In this document: piece after piece, positions 1 to 5,940 of the stretch
Layout: each line of letters opens with the position of its first letter
How positions within the stretch are numbered: the first letter of the stretch is position 1
Source: an uncultured Streptococcus sp.
GTDB taxonomy: Bacteria > Bacillota > Bacilli > Lactobacillales > Streptococcaceae
Assembly (NCBI GenBank): GCA_916048145.1
Contig: CAJZGT010000035.1
Coordinates: 1 to 10,806 of the forward strand
Length of the DNA: 10,806 nucleotides
Direction of reading: 5' to 3'
The notes under the pieces: model-generated
Seen by the model: only the letters and a program-made list of their open reading frames with translations
What the model was told of the DNA's origin: nothing
Database searches by the model: none
Program-made: the position numbers and the translations under genes

Positions 1-57
1 TCAGAAGACGAATGGAACATGATTGAAGAAGTCTTCAACAGCTTTATGGAGGAGTAA
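1..57 (+). CDS. UPF0473/DUF1292 family protein, C-terminal fragment
   Basis: The window opens inside a reading frame that codes for the last 18 residues of a protein (SEDEWNMIEEVFNSFMEE) and stops with TAA at 55-57. This acidic tail matches my memory of the C-terminus of streptococcal UPF0473 (YrzB-like, DUF1292) proteins. These are small acidic proteins of unknown function, usually encoded after ruvX and the IreB-type UPF0297 gene and before folC in mitis-group streptococci. The folC gene downstream fits that order. The start and most of the gene lie outside the window. Family assignment rests on a short tail plus context, so it is good but not certain. Confidence 0.75.
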   Translation, partial: SEDEWNMIEEVFNSFMEE

Positions 58-78
58 AAACATCCAGTGGATGTTTTT
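56..78 (+). terminator. Intrinsic terminator after the UPF0473 gene
   Basis: A perfect 10-bp stem (AAAAACATCC at 56-65, GGATGTTTTT at 69-78) with a three-base AGT loop begins in the stop codon of the upstream gene. The A-run and T-run arms make it potentially bidirectional. Stem and T-run are direct observations; the terminator role is inferred. Confidence 0.8.
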
Positions 79-81
79 AGC
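59..81 (+). repeat. Direct repeat, copy 1 (hairpin unit)
   Basis: These 23 bases recur at 208-230 with a single difference (the C at 65 is A at 214). The unit contains the downstream part of the first terminator hairpin and continues through TTTTTAGC. The two copies lie 149 bases apart in the spacer before folC. Confidence 0.75.
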
Positions 82-109
82 CCAGCTCTTTGAAATAAAA
101 AAGAGCTGG
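82..109 (+). other. Inverted repeat, 9-bp stem in spacer
   Basis: CCAGCTCTT at 82-90 is perfectly complementary to AAGAGCTGG at 101-109, with a 10-base A-rich loop. No T-run follows, so this looks more like a structured RNA segment or processing site than a terminator. It starts only four bases after the first terminator. Confidence 0.5.
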
Positions 110-207
110 TAAGTCCGGGGACGTTTTTACCCTTACGCTAAAAATAAAGACCGTAAGTAAGTCTGGGAGACTGTATCACTAAAACTCCTAAAAATTGGAA
201 GAGTTGG
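110..207 (+). other. Hairpin-dense non-coding stretch before folC
   Basis: I see no reading frame with a ribosome binding site here. Four short stems follow one another: GTC/GAC at 113-115 and 120-122, followed by GTTTTT; CTTACG/CGTAAG at 132-137 and 152-157; GTCT/AGAC at 161-164 and 168-171; and AACTC/GAGTT at 183-187 and 201-205. The motifs TAAGTCCGGGGAC and TAAGTCTGGGAGAC are variants of each other, as if this part were also duplicated. It could be a small structured RNA or decayed terminators; no known family was recognised. Confidence 0.4.
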
Positions 208-230
208 AACATCAAGTGGATGTTTTTAGC
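208..230 (+). repeat. Direct repeat, copy 2 (hairpin unit)
   Basis: This is the second copy of the 23-base unit at 59-81. It still forms a hairpin (AACATC at 208-213, GATGTT at 219-224) followed by three more T, so it may be a second, weaker terminator. Confidence 0.7.
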
Positions 231-275
231 TCAAGTTAATATTCATAGTAGCTAGTTATTAGCTAACCAGGTTAG

Positions 276-306
276 AGGTCGGGACGAAAATCCTGGCCTT
301 GTTTTT
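276..306 (+). terminator. Intrinsic terminator upstream of folC
   Basis: AGGTCGGGA (276-284) pairs with TCCTGGCCT (291-299) through nine pairs including two G-U wobbles, with a CGAAAA loop and then TGTTTTT. It is GC-rich against the local AT-rich background. It lies 57 bases before the folC start, so either folC has a promoter downstream of it, which I could not identify, or it is a leaky attenuator. Confidence 0.65.
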
Positions 307-362
307 ATTAGTCATCATGCTTTGATGTGGTAATTGATTGGACTTTTGTCAAGGAGATATAT

Positions 363-1613
363 ATGTTTGAAGTAGAAGAATGGCTTCACAGTCGGATTGG
401 TTTGAATTTTCGATCAGGTTTGGGGCGAATGCAACAAGCGGTGGATTTGTTAGGAAATCCCGAAAAGTTTTACCCTATTATCCACGTCACTGGGACTAAT
501 GGGAAAGGATCTACCATTGCTTTTATGAGGGAGTTATTTATGGGGCATGGCAAAAAAGTTGCGTCCTTTACCTCCCCTCATATCGTCTCTATCAATGATC
601 GAATCTGCATTAACGGGCAACCTATAGCTGATGCAGACTTCATCCGTTTGGCTAATCAGGTCAAGGAGATGGAGAAAACGCTTCTGCAAACCCATGATCA
701 GTTGTCCTTTTTTGAATTGCTGACCTTGATTGCTTTTCTTTATTTTAGAGAGCAAGAGGTGGATTTGGTTCTACTGGAAGTGGGAATTGGTGGCTTACTT
801 GACACGACCAATGTGGTAACTGGAGAGATTGCTGTCATCACTTCCATCGGACTTGACCATCAGGAGACTCTGGGCGATAGTCTAGAAGCAATCGCAGAGC
901 AGAAAGCTGGTATTTTTAAGGCTGGTAAGAAGGCAGTGATTGCGAAGTTGTCTTCAGAAGCTAGGCTTGTTTGTCAGGAAAAAGCCGAATCTTTAGCTGT
1001 TGACCTTTATCAGACAGGTCAGGATTTTTCAATGTTGAATGGTGATTTTTCAAGTTCTTTACTAAATATTTTGCAGCTGAAAATAGGTTTAGAAGGAGCT
1101 TATCAGCAGGAGAATGCGGCCTTGGCGTTGCAAACTTTTCTTCTCTTTATGAGGGAAGAAAAGGAAGTTGTTAATGAGCAGGCTGTAAGACAGGCTTTGG
1201 AGAAGACCTATTGGGCTGGTCGTTTAGAGCGTATTCGTCCTCAGATTTATTTGGACGGTGCTCATAACCTCCCTGCCTTGACCCGCTTGGTTGAATTTAT
1301 CAAAGAAAAAGAGCAGGAAGGTTATCGTCCTCAAATCTTATTTGGAGCCTTGAAACGTAAGGATTATCAAGGGATGTTAGGTTATCTGACTGAGAATTTG
1401 CCTCAGGTGGAACTCAAGGTAACTGGCTTTGATTATCAGGGTTCTTTAGATGAGACAGATATAACAGGTTACGATGTAATTCTTTCTTATCGCGAATTTA
1501 TCAGCAGTTTCGAAGAAAGAGCAGACACTCAAGACTTGTTATTCATTACAGGGTCTCTCTATTTTATCTCAGAAGTACGGGGCTACTTGCTGGCCCATGA
1601 GCAGATAAATTGA
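363..1613 (+). CDS. folC: Folylpolyglutamate synthase / dihydrofolate synthase
   Basis: FolC is a cytoplasmic Mur-ligase-fold ATPase that adds glutamate to tetrahydrofolates, and in some enzymes also to dihydropteroate. The 416-residue product has the family layout: P-loop HVTGTNGKGST at residues 41-51, the TSPHIVSINDRI segment, VGIGGLLDTTNVV, ITSIGLDHQETLG with EQKAGIFK, and DGAHN in the C-terminal ligase domain. I chose ATG 363 because AAGGAG at 351-356 sits just upstream; an in-frame GTG at 327 has no such site. Pneumococci, as I recall, carry a second folC-like gene (sulB) in the sulfonamide-target folate operon, so this isolated copy may serve mainly as the polyglutamylating enzyme. That division is inference. 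The gene is intact and of normal length. Confidence 0.93.
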   Translation: MFEVEEWLHSRIGLNFRSGLGRMQQAVDLLGNPEKFYPIIHVTGTNGKGSTIAFMRELFMGHGKKVASFTSPHIVSINDRICINGQPIADADFIRLANQVKEMEKTLLQTHDQLSFFELLTLIAFLYFREQEVDLVLLEVGIGGLLDTTNVVTGEIAVITSIGLDHQETLGDSLEAIAEQKAGIFKAGKKAVIAKLSSEARLVCQEKAESLAVDLYQTGQDFSMLNGDFSSSLLNILQLKIGLEGAYQQENAALALQTFLLFMREEKEVVNEQAVRQALEKTYWAGRLERIRPQIYLDGAHNLPALTRLVEFIKEKEQEGYRPQILFGALKRKDYQGMLGYLTENLPQVELKVTGFDYQGSLDETDITGYDVILSYREFISSFEERADTQDLLFITGSLYFISEVRGYLLAHEQIN

Positions 1614-1638
1614 CCTCCTTTTTTGAACTTGTTATACT
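1610..1638 (+). promoter_or_regulatory. Sigma-A promoter of the lipoprotein gene, overlapping folC stop
   Basis: TTGACC (1610-1615), a 17-base spacer and TATACT (1633-1638) with an upstream TG at 1630-1631 form a near-consensus extended -10 promoter. The -35 hexamer contains the folC TGA stop (1611-1613). Transcription would start near 1645, leaving a leader of about 50 bases in which TTAGA (about 1653-1657) and TCTAA (about 1668-1672) can pair. Confidence 0.8.
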
Positions 1639-1697
1639 AGTGGAACCACCAGTTAGAAGAAACATTCTCTAAATTGGTAGAAGAAAGGAAATTCATC

Positions 1698-2162
1698 ATG
1701 AAATTAAAAATATTCACACTTTCTCTTGCTTCTCTAGCAAGTCTTAGTCTCTTAGTAGCTTGCTCACAAAGAGCTCAACAGGTTCAACAACCAGCAGCTC
1801 AATCGCAAACTCAACAAACTCAGCAATCACAACCTGCTGCTTCATCTTCGGCAGAAAATTCAAACCAGGCAACAACAAGTTCTTCACAAAATACAGTTAC
1901 AGCCCAACCAACTAATATTGATGGAACTTATACTGGTCAGGACGAAGGAGACCGTATCACTTTAGTGGTAACTGGAACAACTGGTACATGGACACAGGTA
2001 GAAACTGACGGAGATCAAGAAATCAAGCAGGTTAGCTTCGATGCCGCCAATCAACGCATGATTATTGGGGATGATGCCAAGATTTATGCAATTAATGGAA
2101 ATCAGATGATTATTGACGATATGGATAGAGACGCTTCAGATCGTATCGTTTTATCTAAGTAA
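1698..2162 (+). CDS. Small surface lipoprotein, function unknown
   Basis: The product is 154 residues long and is predicted to be exported and lipid-anchored on the outer face of the membrane. A charged start (MKLK), a hydrophobic core and the lipobox LVAC with Cys22 give a type II signal peptide. Residues of about 23-75 form a low-complexity Gln/Ser/Ala/Thr linker typical of streptococcal lipoproteins. The remaining 80 or so residues look like a small beta-rich domain (TYTGQDEGDRITLVV through DDMDRDASDRIVLSK). I chose ATG 1698, preceded by AGAAAGGAAA at about 1682-1691; an in-frame GTG at 1674 would spoil the signal peptide. It has its own promoter and terminator, so it is monocistronic. It resembles an uncharacterised lipoprotein found between folC and cls in pneumococci. 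No enzymatic motif is visible. Confidence 0.88.
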   Translation: MKLKIFTLSLASLASLSLLVACSQRAQQVQQPAAQSQTQQTQQSQPAASSSAENSNQATTSSSQNTVTAQPTNIDGTYTGQDEGDRITLVVTGTTGTWTQVETDGDQEIKQVSFDAANQRMIIGDDAKIYAINGNQMIIDDMDRDASDRIVLSK

Positions 2163-2174
2163 AGCTTATTTATC

Positions 2175-2206
2175 AAAAATTCCGATAGATTCTATTGGAA
2201 TTTTTT
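2175..2206 (+). terminator. Intrinsic terminator of the lipoprotein gene
   Basis: AAAAATTCC (2175-2183) pairs with GGAATTTTT (2197-2205), and GATAG/CTATT extends the stem to 14 bp (one G-U) around an ATT loop. A run of six T ends the element. It begins 13 bases after the stop codon. Confidence 0.88.
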
Positions 2207-2500
2207 GGTTTTAAAAGTCTCAAACATTATCTAAAAAGATTTGTTGAAACGTACTGAAATTTCCAAGGTAAAATACCTTAACTACCTTTCTAGGGATATT
2301 TTAATTTTATCAAAGCTTTCCTATGAAGATAAAATCAAGTGGATGGTATATTTGAAAATAGAGCTTATCATAAAAAGAAGGATTATCTTGAAAACTCTTT
2401 TTATATCATGTAAGATTAGGATATTGATTTCCCATACTGGTACTGGGATTGTAAACTTGATCGAATGCCTACTAAATTCAAGGAGAAAAAGAGTAAATTG
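2207..2500 (+). other. AT-rich spacer between lipoprotein and cls, no convincing gene
   Basis: This stretch of nearly 300 bases is very AT-rich. A 93-codon open frame from TTG at 2241 runs through it, but it has no ribosome binding site, no recognisable motif, and a composition rich in Ile, Leu, Lys and Arg as expected from AT-rich noise. A small hairpin, TCCCA/TGGGA with a nine-base loop, lies near 2429-2447. It may be the decayed remnant of a gene, but I cannot name a parent. Confidence 0.4.
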
Positions 2501-2530
2501 TTGCCATCTAGCTGTGAACTGATGTATACT
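2501..2530 (+). promoter_or_regulatory. Probable sigma-A promoter of cls
   Basis: TTGCCA (2501-2506), an 18-base spacer and TATACT (2525-2530) match the consensus well. The predicted start near 2537 gives a leader of about 50 bases before the cls ATG. Confidence 0.65.
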
Positions 2531-2588
2531 AATGGAAACAACTATTAACTAGGTGGTTAGGGAGAAGGATAAAAAAGAAAGGGGATGT

Positions 2589-4121
2589 ATGAAAACTAGA
2601 AAAATACAGTTGCTCATGTCCAAGTATGGTTTTAGTATTACCATTATGCTGACTGAGTTAGTTCTTGTTTTTGGTGTATTTCTCTATCTGGGGCGAATGG
2701 CGCCTATTATTTGGATTATACTTGTTATTTTAGTGAGTTTAGCGACCATTGTATCGATTGTTAATCGTTCTATGAATCCCGAGAGTAAGGTAACATGGCT
2801 TTTAGTAGCCTTTGTTCCAGTGTTTGGACCCTTGCTGTATATCATGTTTGGAGAACGTCGTTTGTCCAAGAAAGAAATGAAGCAACTGGAACAATTGCAA
2901 TCCATGGTTCATCGTGAGGATAACAGTAGAGCTTTGCGTTTGGAATTAAAGGAACAAGACAAATCTGCTTATGGAGTTATTAAATCACTCCTCAGTATGG
3001 ATACAAATGCAGATGTATATGATCAAACAGATACAAAGTTTTTTGCTTCTGGAGAAAGTATGTGGCAACAGATGCTGGAGGATCTTAGGAAAGCAGAAAA
3101 GTTCATCTTCTTAGAGTATTATATTGTAGAAGAAGGTTTGATGTGGAATAGTATTTTAGAGATTTTGGAAGAAAAAGTCGCCCAAGGTGTAGAAGTGAAA
3201 ATGCTTTATGATGACATCGGTTGTATGGCAACATTACCTGGTGATTATACTATTCAGCTTCGGGGAAGAGGAATTGAGGCCCATAAGTTTAACAAGGTAA
3301 TTCCTCGTTTGACAGTTGCTTATAACAATCGTGATCACCGTAAAATCTTAATTATTGATGGTCAGATTGCCTACACTGGTGGTGTTAACCTTGCAGATGA
3401 GTATATCAATCATGTAGAGAGATTTGGATATTGGAAGGATAGTGGTATCCGTTTAGATGGTTTAGCGGTCAAGGCTTTAACAAGACTCTTTTTAGCAACT
3501 TGGTATATAAATCGTGGAGAAATTAGTGATTTCGATCAATATCACCTTGAGAATCAACCGAGAGATGGTCAAGGGTTTTGTATACCATATAGTAGCGGAC
3601 CTAAACCCATTTACCGAGCTCAGGTGGGAAAAACTGTTTATCAGAATCTCATCAATCAGGCGACAGATTATATCTATATTACGACCCCTTATCTTATCAT
3701 TGACTATGATTTGACTGAAAGTATTAAAAATGCTTCCCTGAGAGGAGTAGATGTGCGAATTGTTACACCTTATATTCCAGATAAGAAAGTAATCCAATTA
3801 GTCACTAGAGGAGCGTACTTAGATCTGCTTTCGGCAGGAGTCCGCATTTACGAATACAGTCCCGGTTTCCTTCACAGTAAACAAATGATCGTTGATGGCG
3901 AGGCAGCAACCGTTGGGACTATCAATTTTGATTATCGTAGTCTGGTTCATCACTATGAAAATGCAGTGTTGTTATATCGAACCCAATCAATTCTGGATAT
4001 TGCGGAGGATTTTAGAGGAATTTTCCAAGTTTCACGAGAAATCAATTCCTACACCATTAAACCAAAGTGGTATCAAACTCTTATCAAAGAAATTGTCCAG
4101 TTATTTGCACCCATGCTTTAA
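2589..4121 (+). CDS. cls: Cardiolipin synthase, phospholipase D family
   Basis: This membrane enzyme joins two phosphatidylglycerols into cardiolipin plus glycerol. The 510-residue product has three hydrophobic segments near the N-terminus (about 14-35, 38-58 and 68-87, the PLDc_N region) and then two phospholipase D catalytic repeats. Their HxKxxxxD signatures are HRKILIID at residues 250-257, followed by GGVNLADEY, and HSKQMIVD at 429-436, followed by GTINFDYRS. Length and architecture are those of bacterial Cls. I chose ATG 2589, with AAAGGGG at 2578-2584; the in-frame GTG at 2553 lies upstream of the only purine-rich site. The gene sits between its own promoter and terminator. It matches my recollection of the pneumococcal protein almost throughout. 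Confidence 0.93.
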   Translation: MKTRKIQLLMSKYGFSITIMLTELVLVFGVFLYLGRMAPIIWIILVILVSLATIVSIVNRSMNPESKVTWLLVAFVPVFGPLLYIMFGERRLSKKEMKQLEQLQSMVHREDNSRALRLELKEQDKSAYGVIKSLLSMDTNADVYDQTDTKFFASGESMWQQMLEDLRKAEKFIFLEYYIVEEGLMWNSILEILEEKVAQGVEVKMLYDDIGCMATLPGDYTIQLRGRGIEAHKFNKVIPRLTVAYNNRDHRKILIIDGQIAYTGGVNLADEYINHVERFGYWKDSGIRLDGLAVKALTRLFLATWYINRGEISDFDQYHLENQPRDGQGFCIPYSSGPKPIYRAQVGKTVYQNLINQATDYIYITTPYLIIDYDLTESIKNASLRGVDVRIVTPYIPDKKVIQLVTRGAYLDLLSAGVRIYEYSPGFLHSKQMIVDGEAATVGTINFDYRSLVHHYENAVLLYRTQSILDIAEDFRGIFQVSREINSYTIKPKWYQTLIKEIVQLFAPML

Positions 4122-4125
4122 AAAC

Positions 4126-4157
4126 AAAAAGATTTGACCTTGAGTTAAATCTTTTTA
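4126..4157 (+). terminator. Intrinsic terminator of cls
   Basis: AAAAAGATTTGAC (4126-4138) pairs with GTTAAATCTTTTT (4144-4156) over 13 bp with one G-U and a CTTGA loop. The stem starts five bases after the cls stop codon. The A and T arms could work in both directions. Confidence 0.87.
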
Positions 4158-4244
4158 TATGGTTAAGTTAGACTTTCAATTCGGGAGGCTAGATTGTTTT
4201 TGTAGCATCAAACGAATCGCTATTCTAGATAGGATATAAGGTAA

Positions 4245-4284
4245 ATATCAATCCCGGGCTGACATTCCGGTAAGATTTTGATAT
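4245..4284 (+). repeat. Inverted repeat overlapping the ccs4 -10 box
   Basis: ATATCAA (4245-4251) and TTGATAT (4278-4284) are exact inverse complements separated by 26 bases that contain CCCGGG and CCGG. The right arm overlaps the first three bases of the -10 hexamer and the left arm lies upstream of the -35. That is an operator-like placement, but no regulator is known to me. Confidence 0.4.
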
Positions 4285-4287
4285 ACT
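4259..4287 (+). promoter_or_regulatory. Promoter of the Ccs4-like gene, extended -10
   Basis: CTGACA (4259-4264), a 17-base spacer and TATACT (4282-4287) preceded by TG at 4279-4280 form a good sigma-A promoter. The start would fall near 4294, giving a leader of about 20 bases that carries the GGAGG at 4303-4307. Confidence 0.72.
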
Positions 4288-4315
4288 AAAACAGATAAAC
4301 TTGGAGGAAAAATGA

Positions 4316-5821
4316 ATGAATGTATATGGAAAAAAAGATGAGAGCCATGAAGAATCTCGTTACCCAGATTGGACATTACTAGAAAAAAAGGAAACTCTGC
4401 TTCCGCTTTTTAGTATTTTGATTGGAAGTTTGATTGCAACAGTGATTTCTGTTGTCCTACCTTTTATTTTTAATTTAATGAGCCCTGAGCAGACCCAGGA
4501 CCTTTATATTGGATGGGCCTTGCATCAAACTGGTCAGATTTATACAGACTACTTTGGGACTAATGGCTTGCTTTATTATTTAGTAGCTTATCTTTTGAAA
4601 GGGAGTGTTTTAATTTCTCTTGTGGAATGGTTGGCTCTGTTTGGGGCAGGTATTTTCCTTTTTAAAGCAGCAGATACTCTTACCGACCAGAGTGAGCAGG
4701 CCAAGCAAGTTGTGTTTGTATTTTATCTCCTCGTTGCAGGACTTGGTTTTGGTGGAGGTTATGCCCTTTTCCTAGCATTACCATTTTTATTTTACTCTTT
4801 GCACATTGTGACGCAGTATTTGTCTTATCCGGATAGTGATAAAGGATTTTTGCGACTTGGAATGAGTTTTGCTCTAGCATTCTTCCTTGCTCCATTGCCT
4901 ACAGCTTTATTTGTAGCTACGATTGCCTTGGCATTGATCGGTTTTAATGTGGCGGAGCATCGATTTGTTCATGGATTGTATCAATTTTTTGCAGCTGCTC
5001 TTGGATTTTCTATTGTCTTTTATCCTTTAGGTTATTTTACGGTCTTGCAAGGAAGTTTTGGTGATGCGATTAGTCAAACTTTTTACCCCTTAAATGCAGT
5101 GAGTCTGTTTGCAAATAACCTTTTGGTTGAAAATGCAGTTTTCTACGGATTGCTTGCTATTGGGGTTGGTTCTCTCACTCTCCTCTTTAAGGGCTTATTC
5201 CAATTAAAACCAGCCAAGCAATATTCATTATCACTAGTTGCTAGTTTAGGATTGCTGCTTGTGTTATCTATGTTGATTTTATCTAAAGAGTCAGCGTATG
5301 GTTCACGTTTAGTCCTGCTGATTCCATTCTTGATATTACTCCTTATAACAGAAATTAAGGGTAAGGATAGAGTGAATCGTCGTCGGAGAAATGATGGCGA
5401 TGGTTCTTTCCTAAAAAGTAATTTATATTTACCGCTTGTTGCAATAGCTTATTTATTGCTTCTACCAGTTTTGAGTCGTTATGTTTTTCATCCATCAGCA
5501 TATCAAGAAAGAGCCCGTCTTGCGAGTGTCGTCAAAAAGGAAACGAGTGTTGAAGATCGTGTATATGCGTGGGATAACCGTCCTGAGTTTTATCTAGAAA
5601 GTGAACGTCTAGCACCAAGTTCTTTATTGAACCCAACTCTCTATATTGCAAGCGATGAGAATAAAACTAAGCTTATGAATGACTTGAAGGAGAATCAACC
5701 GAAGATGATTATGGTTAATCAACAGGTGGCTTTGTGGTCAGATGTAGAGACTTTGCTTAGTGAAAAATATGAACTTGTTAAGACGGATACGAACGAATTC
5801 AAACTATATAAATTAAAATAA
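4316..5821 (+). CDS. ccs4: Polytopic membrane protein, GT-C-like, probable Ccs4 homologue
   Basis: The 501-residue product has a short charged cytoplasmic start, roughly ten membrane segments (for example about 29-52, 84-117, 131-165, 180-210, 220-245, 274-292, 303-322, 331-346 and 368-391) and a soluble C-terminal domain of about 110 residues. Two features recall GT-C glycosyltransferases of the PMT/ArnT type. One is the first extracytoplasmic loop, with QDLYIGWALHQTGQIYTDYF at residues 61-80. The other is VYAWDNRPEFYLESER in the C-terminal domain. Such enzymes use lipid-linked sugars outside the membrane; that activity is inferred here. By position and sequence it resembles pneumococcal competence-induced protein Ccs4. 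ATG 4316 lies eight bases after GGAGG; an ATG at 4312 in another frame ends after nine codons. It has its own promoter. Confidence 0.7.
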   Translation: MNVYGKKDESHEESRYPDWTLLEKKETLLPLFSILIGSLIATVISVVLPFIFNLMSPEQTQDLYIGWALHQTGQIYTDYFGTNGLLYYLVAYLLKGSVLISLVEWLALFGAGIFLFKAADTLTDQSEQAKQVVFVFYLLVAGLGFGGGYALFLALPFLFYSLHIVTQYLSYPDSDKGFLRLGMSFALAFFLAPLPTALFVATIALALIGFNVAEHRFVHGLYQFFAAALGFSIVFYPLGYFTVLQGSFGDAISQTFYPLNAVSLFANNLLVENAVFYGLLAIGVGSLTLLFKGLFQLKPAKQYSLSLVASLGLLLVLSMLILSKESAYGSRLVLLIPFLILLLITEIKGKDRVNRRRRNDGDGSFLKSNLYLPLVAIAYLLLLPVLSRYVFHPSAYQERARLASVVKKETSVEDRVYAWDNRPEFYLESERLAPSSLLNPTLYIASDENKTKLMNDLKENQPKMIMVNQQVALWSDVETLLSEKYELVKTDTNEFKLYKLK

Positions 5822-5824
5822 CCA

Positions 5825-5840
5825 AATCAATATCTTGTGT
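5825..5840 (+). promoter_or_regulatory. NrdR box 1 (upstream arm)
   Basis: AATCAATATCTTGTGT agrees with the published palindromic NrdR consensus acaCwAtATaTwGtgt at 13 of 16 positions by my count. NrdR is the zinc/ATP-cone repressor of bacterial ribonucleotide reductase genes. Together with box 2 (5866-5881), of which it is the exact inverse complement, the centres are 41 bp apart, close to four helical turns. The box lies three bases after the ccs4 stop codon. Confidence 0.72.
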
Positions 5841-5865
5841 GTTTTTTAAAATTTTAGGATTTTTG

Positions 5866-5881
5866 ACACAAGATATTGATT
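5866..5881 (+). promoter_or_regulatory. NrdR box 2 (downstream arm, on the nrdD -35)
   Basis: ACACAAGATATTGATT matches the NrdR consensus at 13 of 16 positions and is the exact inverse complement of box 1. Its last six bases (TTGATT, 5876-5881) are the likely -35 of nrdD, so a bound repressor would block RNA polymerase. Confidence 0.75.
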
Positions 5882-5903
5882 TTTCTTTTTAGAGTGGTAT
5901 AAT
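5876..5903 (+). promoter_or_regulatory. Promoter of the nrdD operon, extended -10
   Basis: TATAAT at 5898-5903 is a perfect -10, preceded by TG at 5895-5896. TTGATT at 5876-5881 is a plausible -35 with a 16-base spacer. A perfect TTGACA lies at 5863-5868 but is 29 bases from the -10, too far to pair with it. Confidence 0.82.
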
Positions 5904-5940
5904 ACTTTTTAGAAAGAACATTTTAGAAAAGAGCATGCAT

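Larger units (their letters stand above)
5825..5890 (+). terminator. Terminator of ccs4 formed by the NrdR-box inverted repeat
   Basis: The arms at 5825-5840 and 5866-5881 give a perfect 16-bp stem with a 25-base AT-rich loop, followed by TTTTCTTTTT to 5890. It starts just after the ccs4 stop. The long loop makes it less typical than the other terminators here, so it may terminate only partly. Confidence 0.6.

Noticed and set aside
110..207. 6S RNA or BOX/RUP element in the first spacer
   Set aside because: The long closing helix and central bubble of 6S RNA are absent, and I could not match the sequence to BOX or RUP consensus motifs from memory.
327..362. Upstream in-frame GTG start for folC
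   Set aside because: It would add 12 residues without a Shine-Dalgarno; ATG 363 has AAGGAG at the right distance and matches the usual FolC N-terminus.
2241..2522. 93-codon open frame from TTG in the spacer before cls
   Set aside because: No ribosome binding site, no motif, and residue composition expected of random AT-rich DNA; it also runs into the cls promoter.
3849..3856. Exact cin-box octamer TACGAATA inside cls
   Set aside because: It encodes conserved residues of Cls (Tyr-Glu), lacks the upstream T-rich element, lies about 460 bases from the next start, and an 8-mer match somewhere in a window of this size is not surprising.
4312..4341. Nine-codon ORF overlapping the start of the Ccs4-like gene
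   Set aside because: ATG 4312 is only four bases from the GGAGG and the frame ends at once; the repeated ATGA looks accidental. Translational interference is possible but unsupported.
5863..5868. Perfect TTGACA upstream of nrdD as -35
   Set aside because: It lies 29 bases from the TATAAT, outside the usable spacer range; TTGATT at 5876-5881 with the extended -10 fits better.
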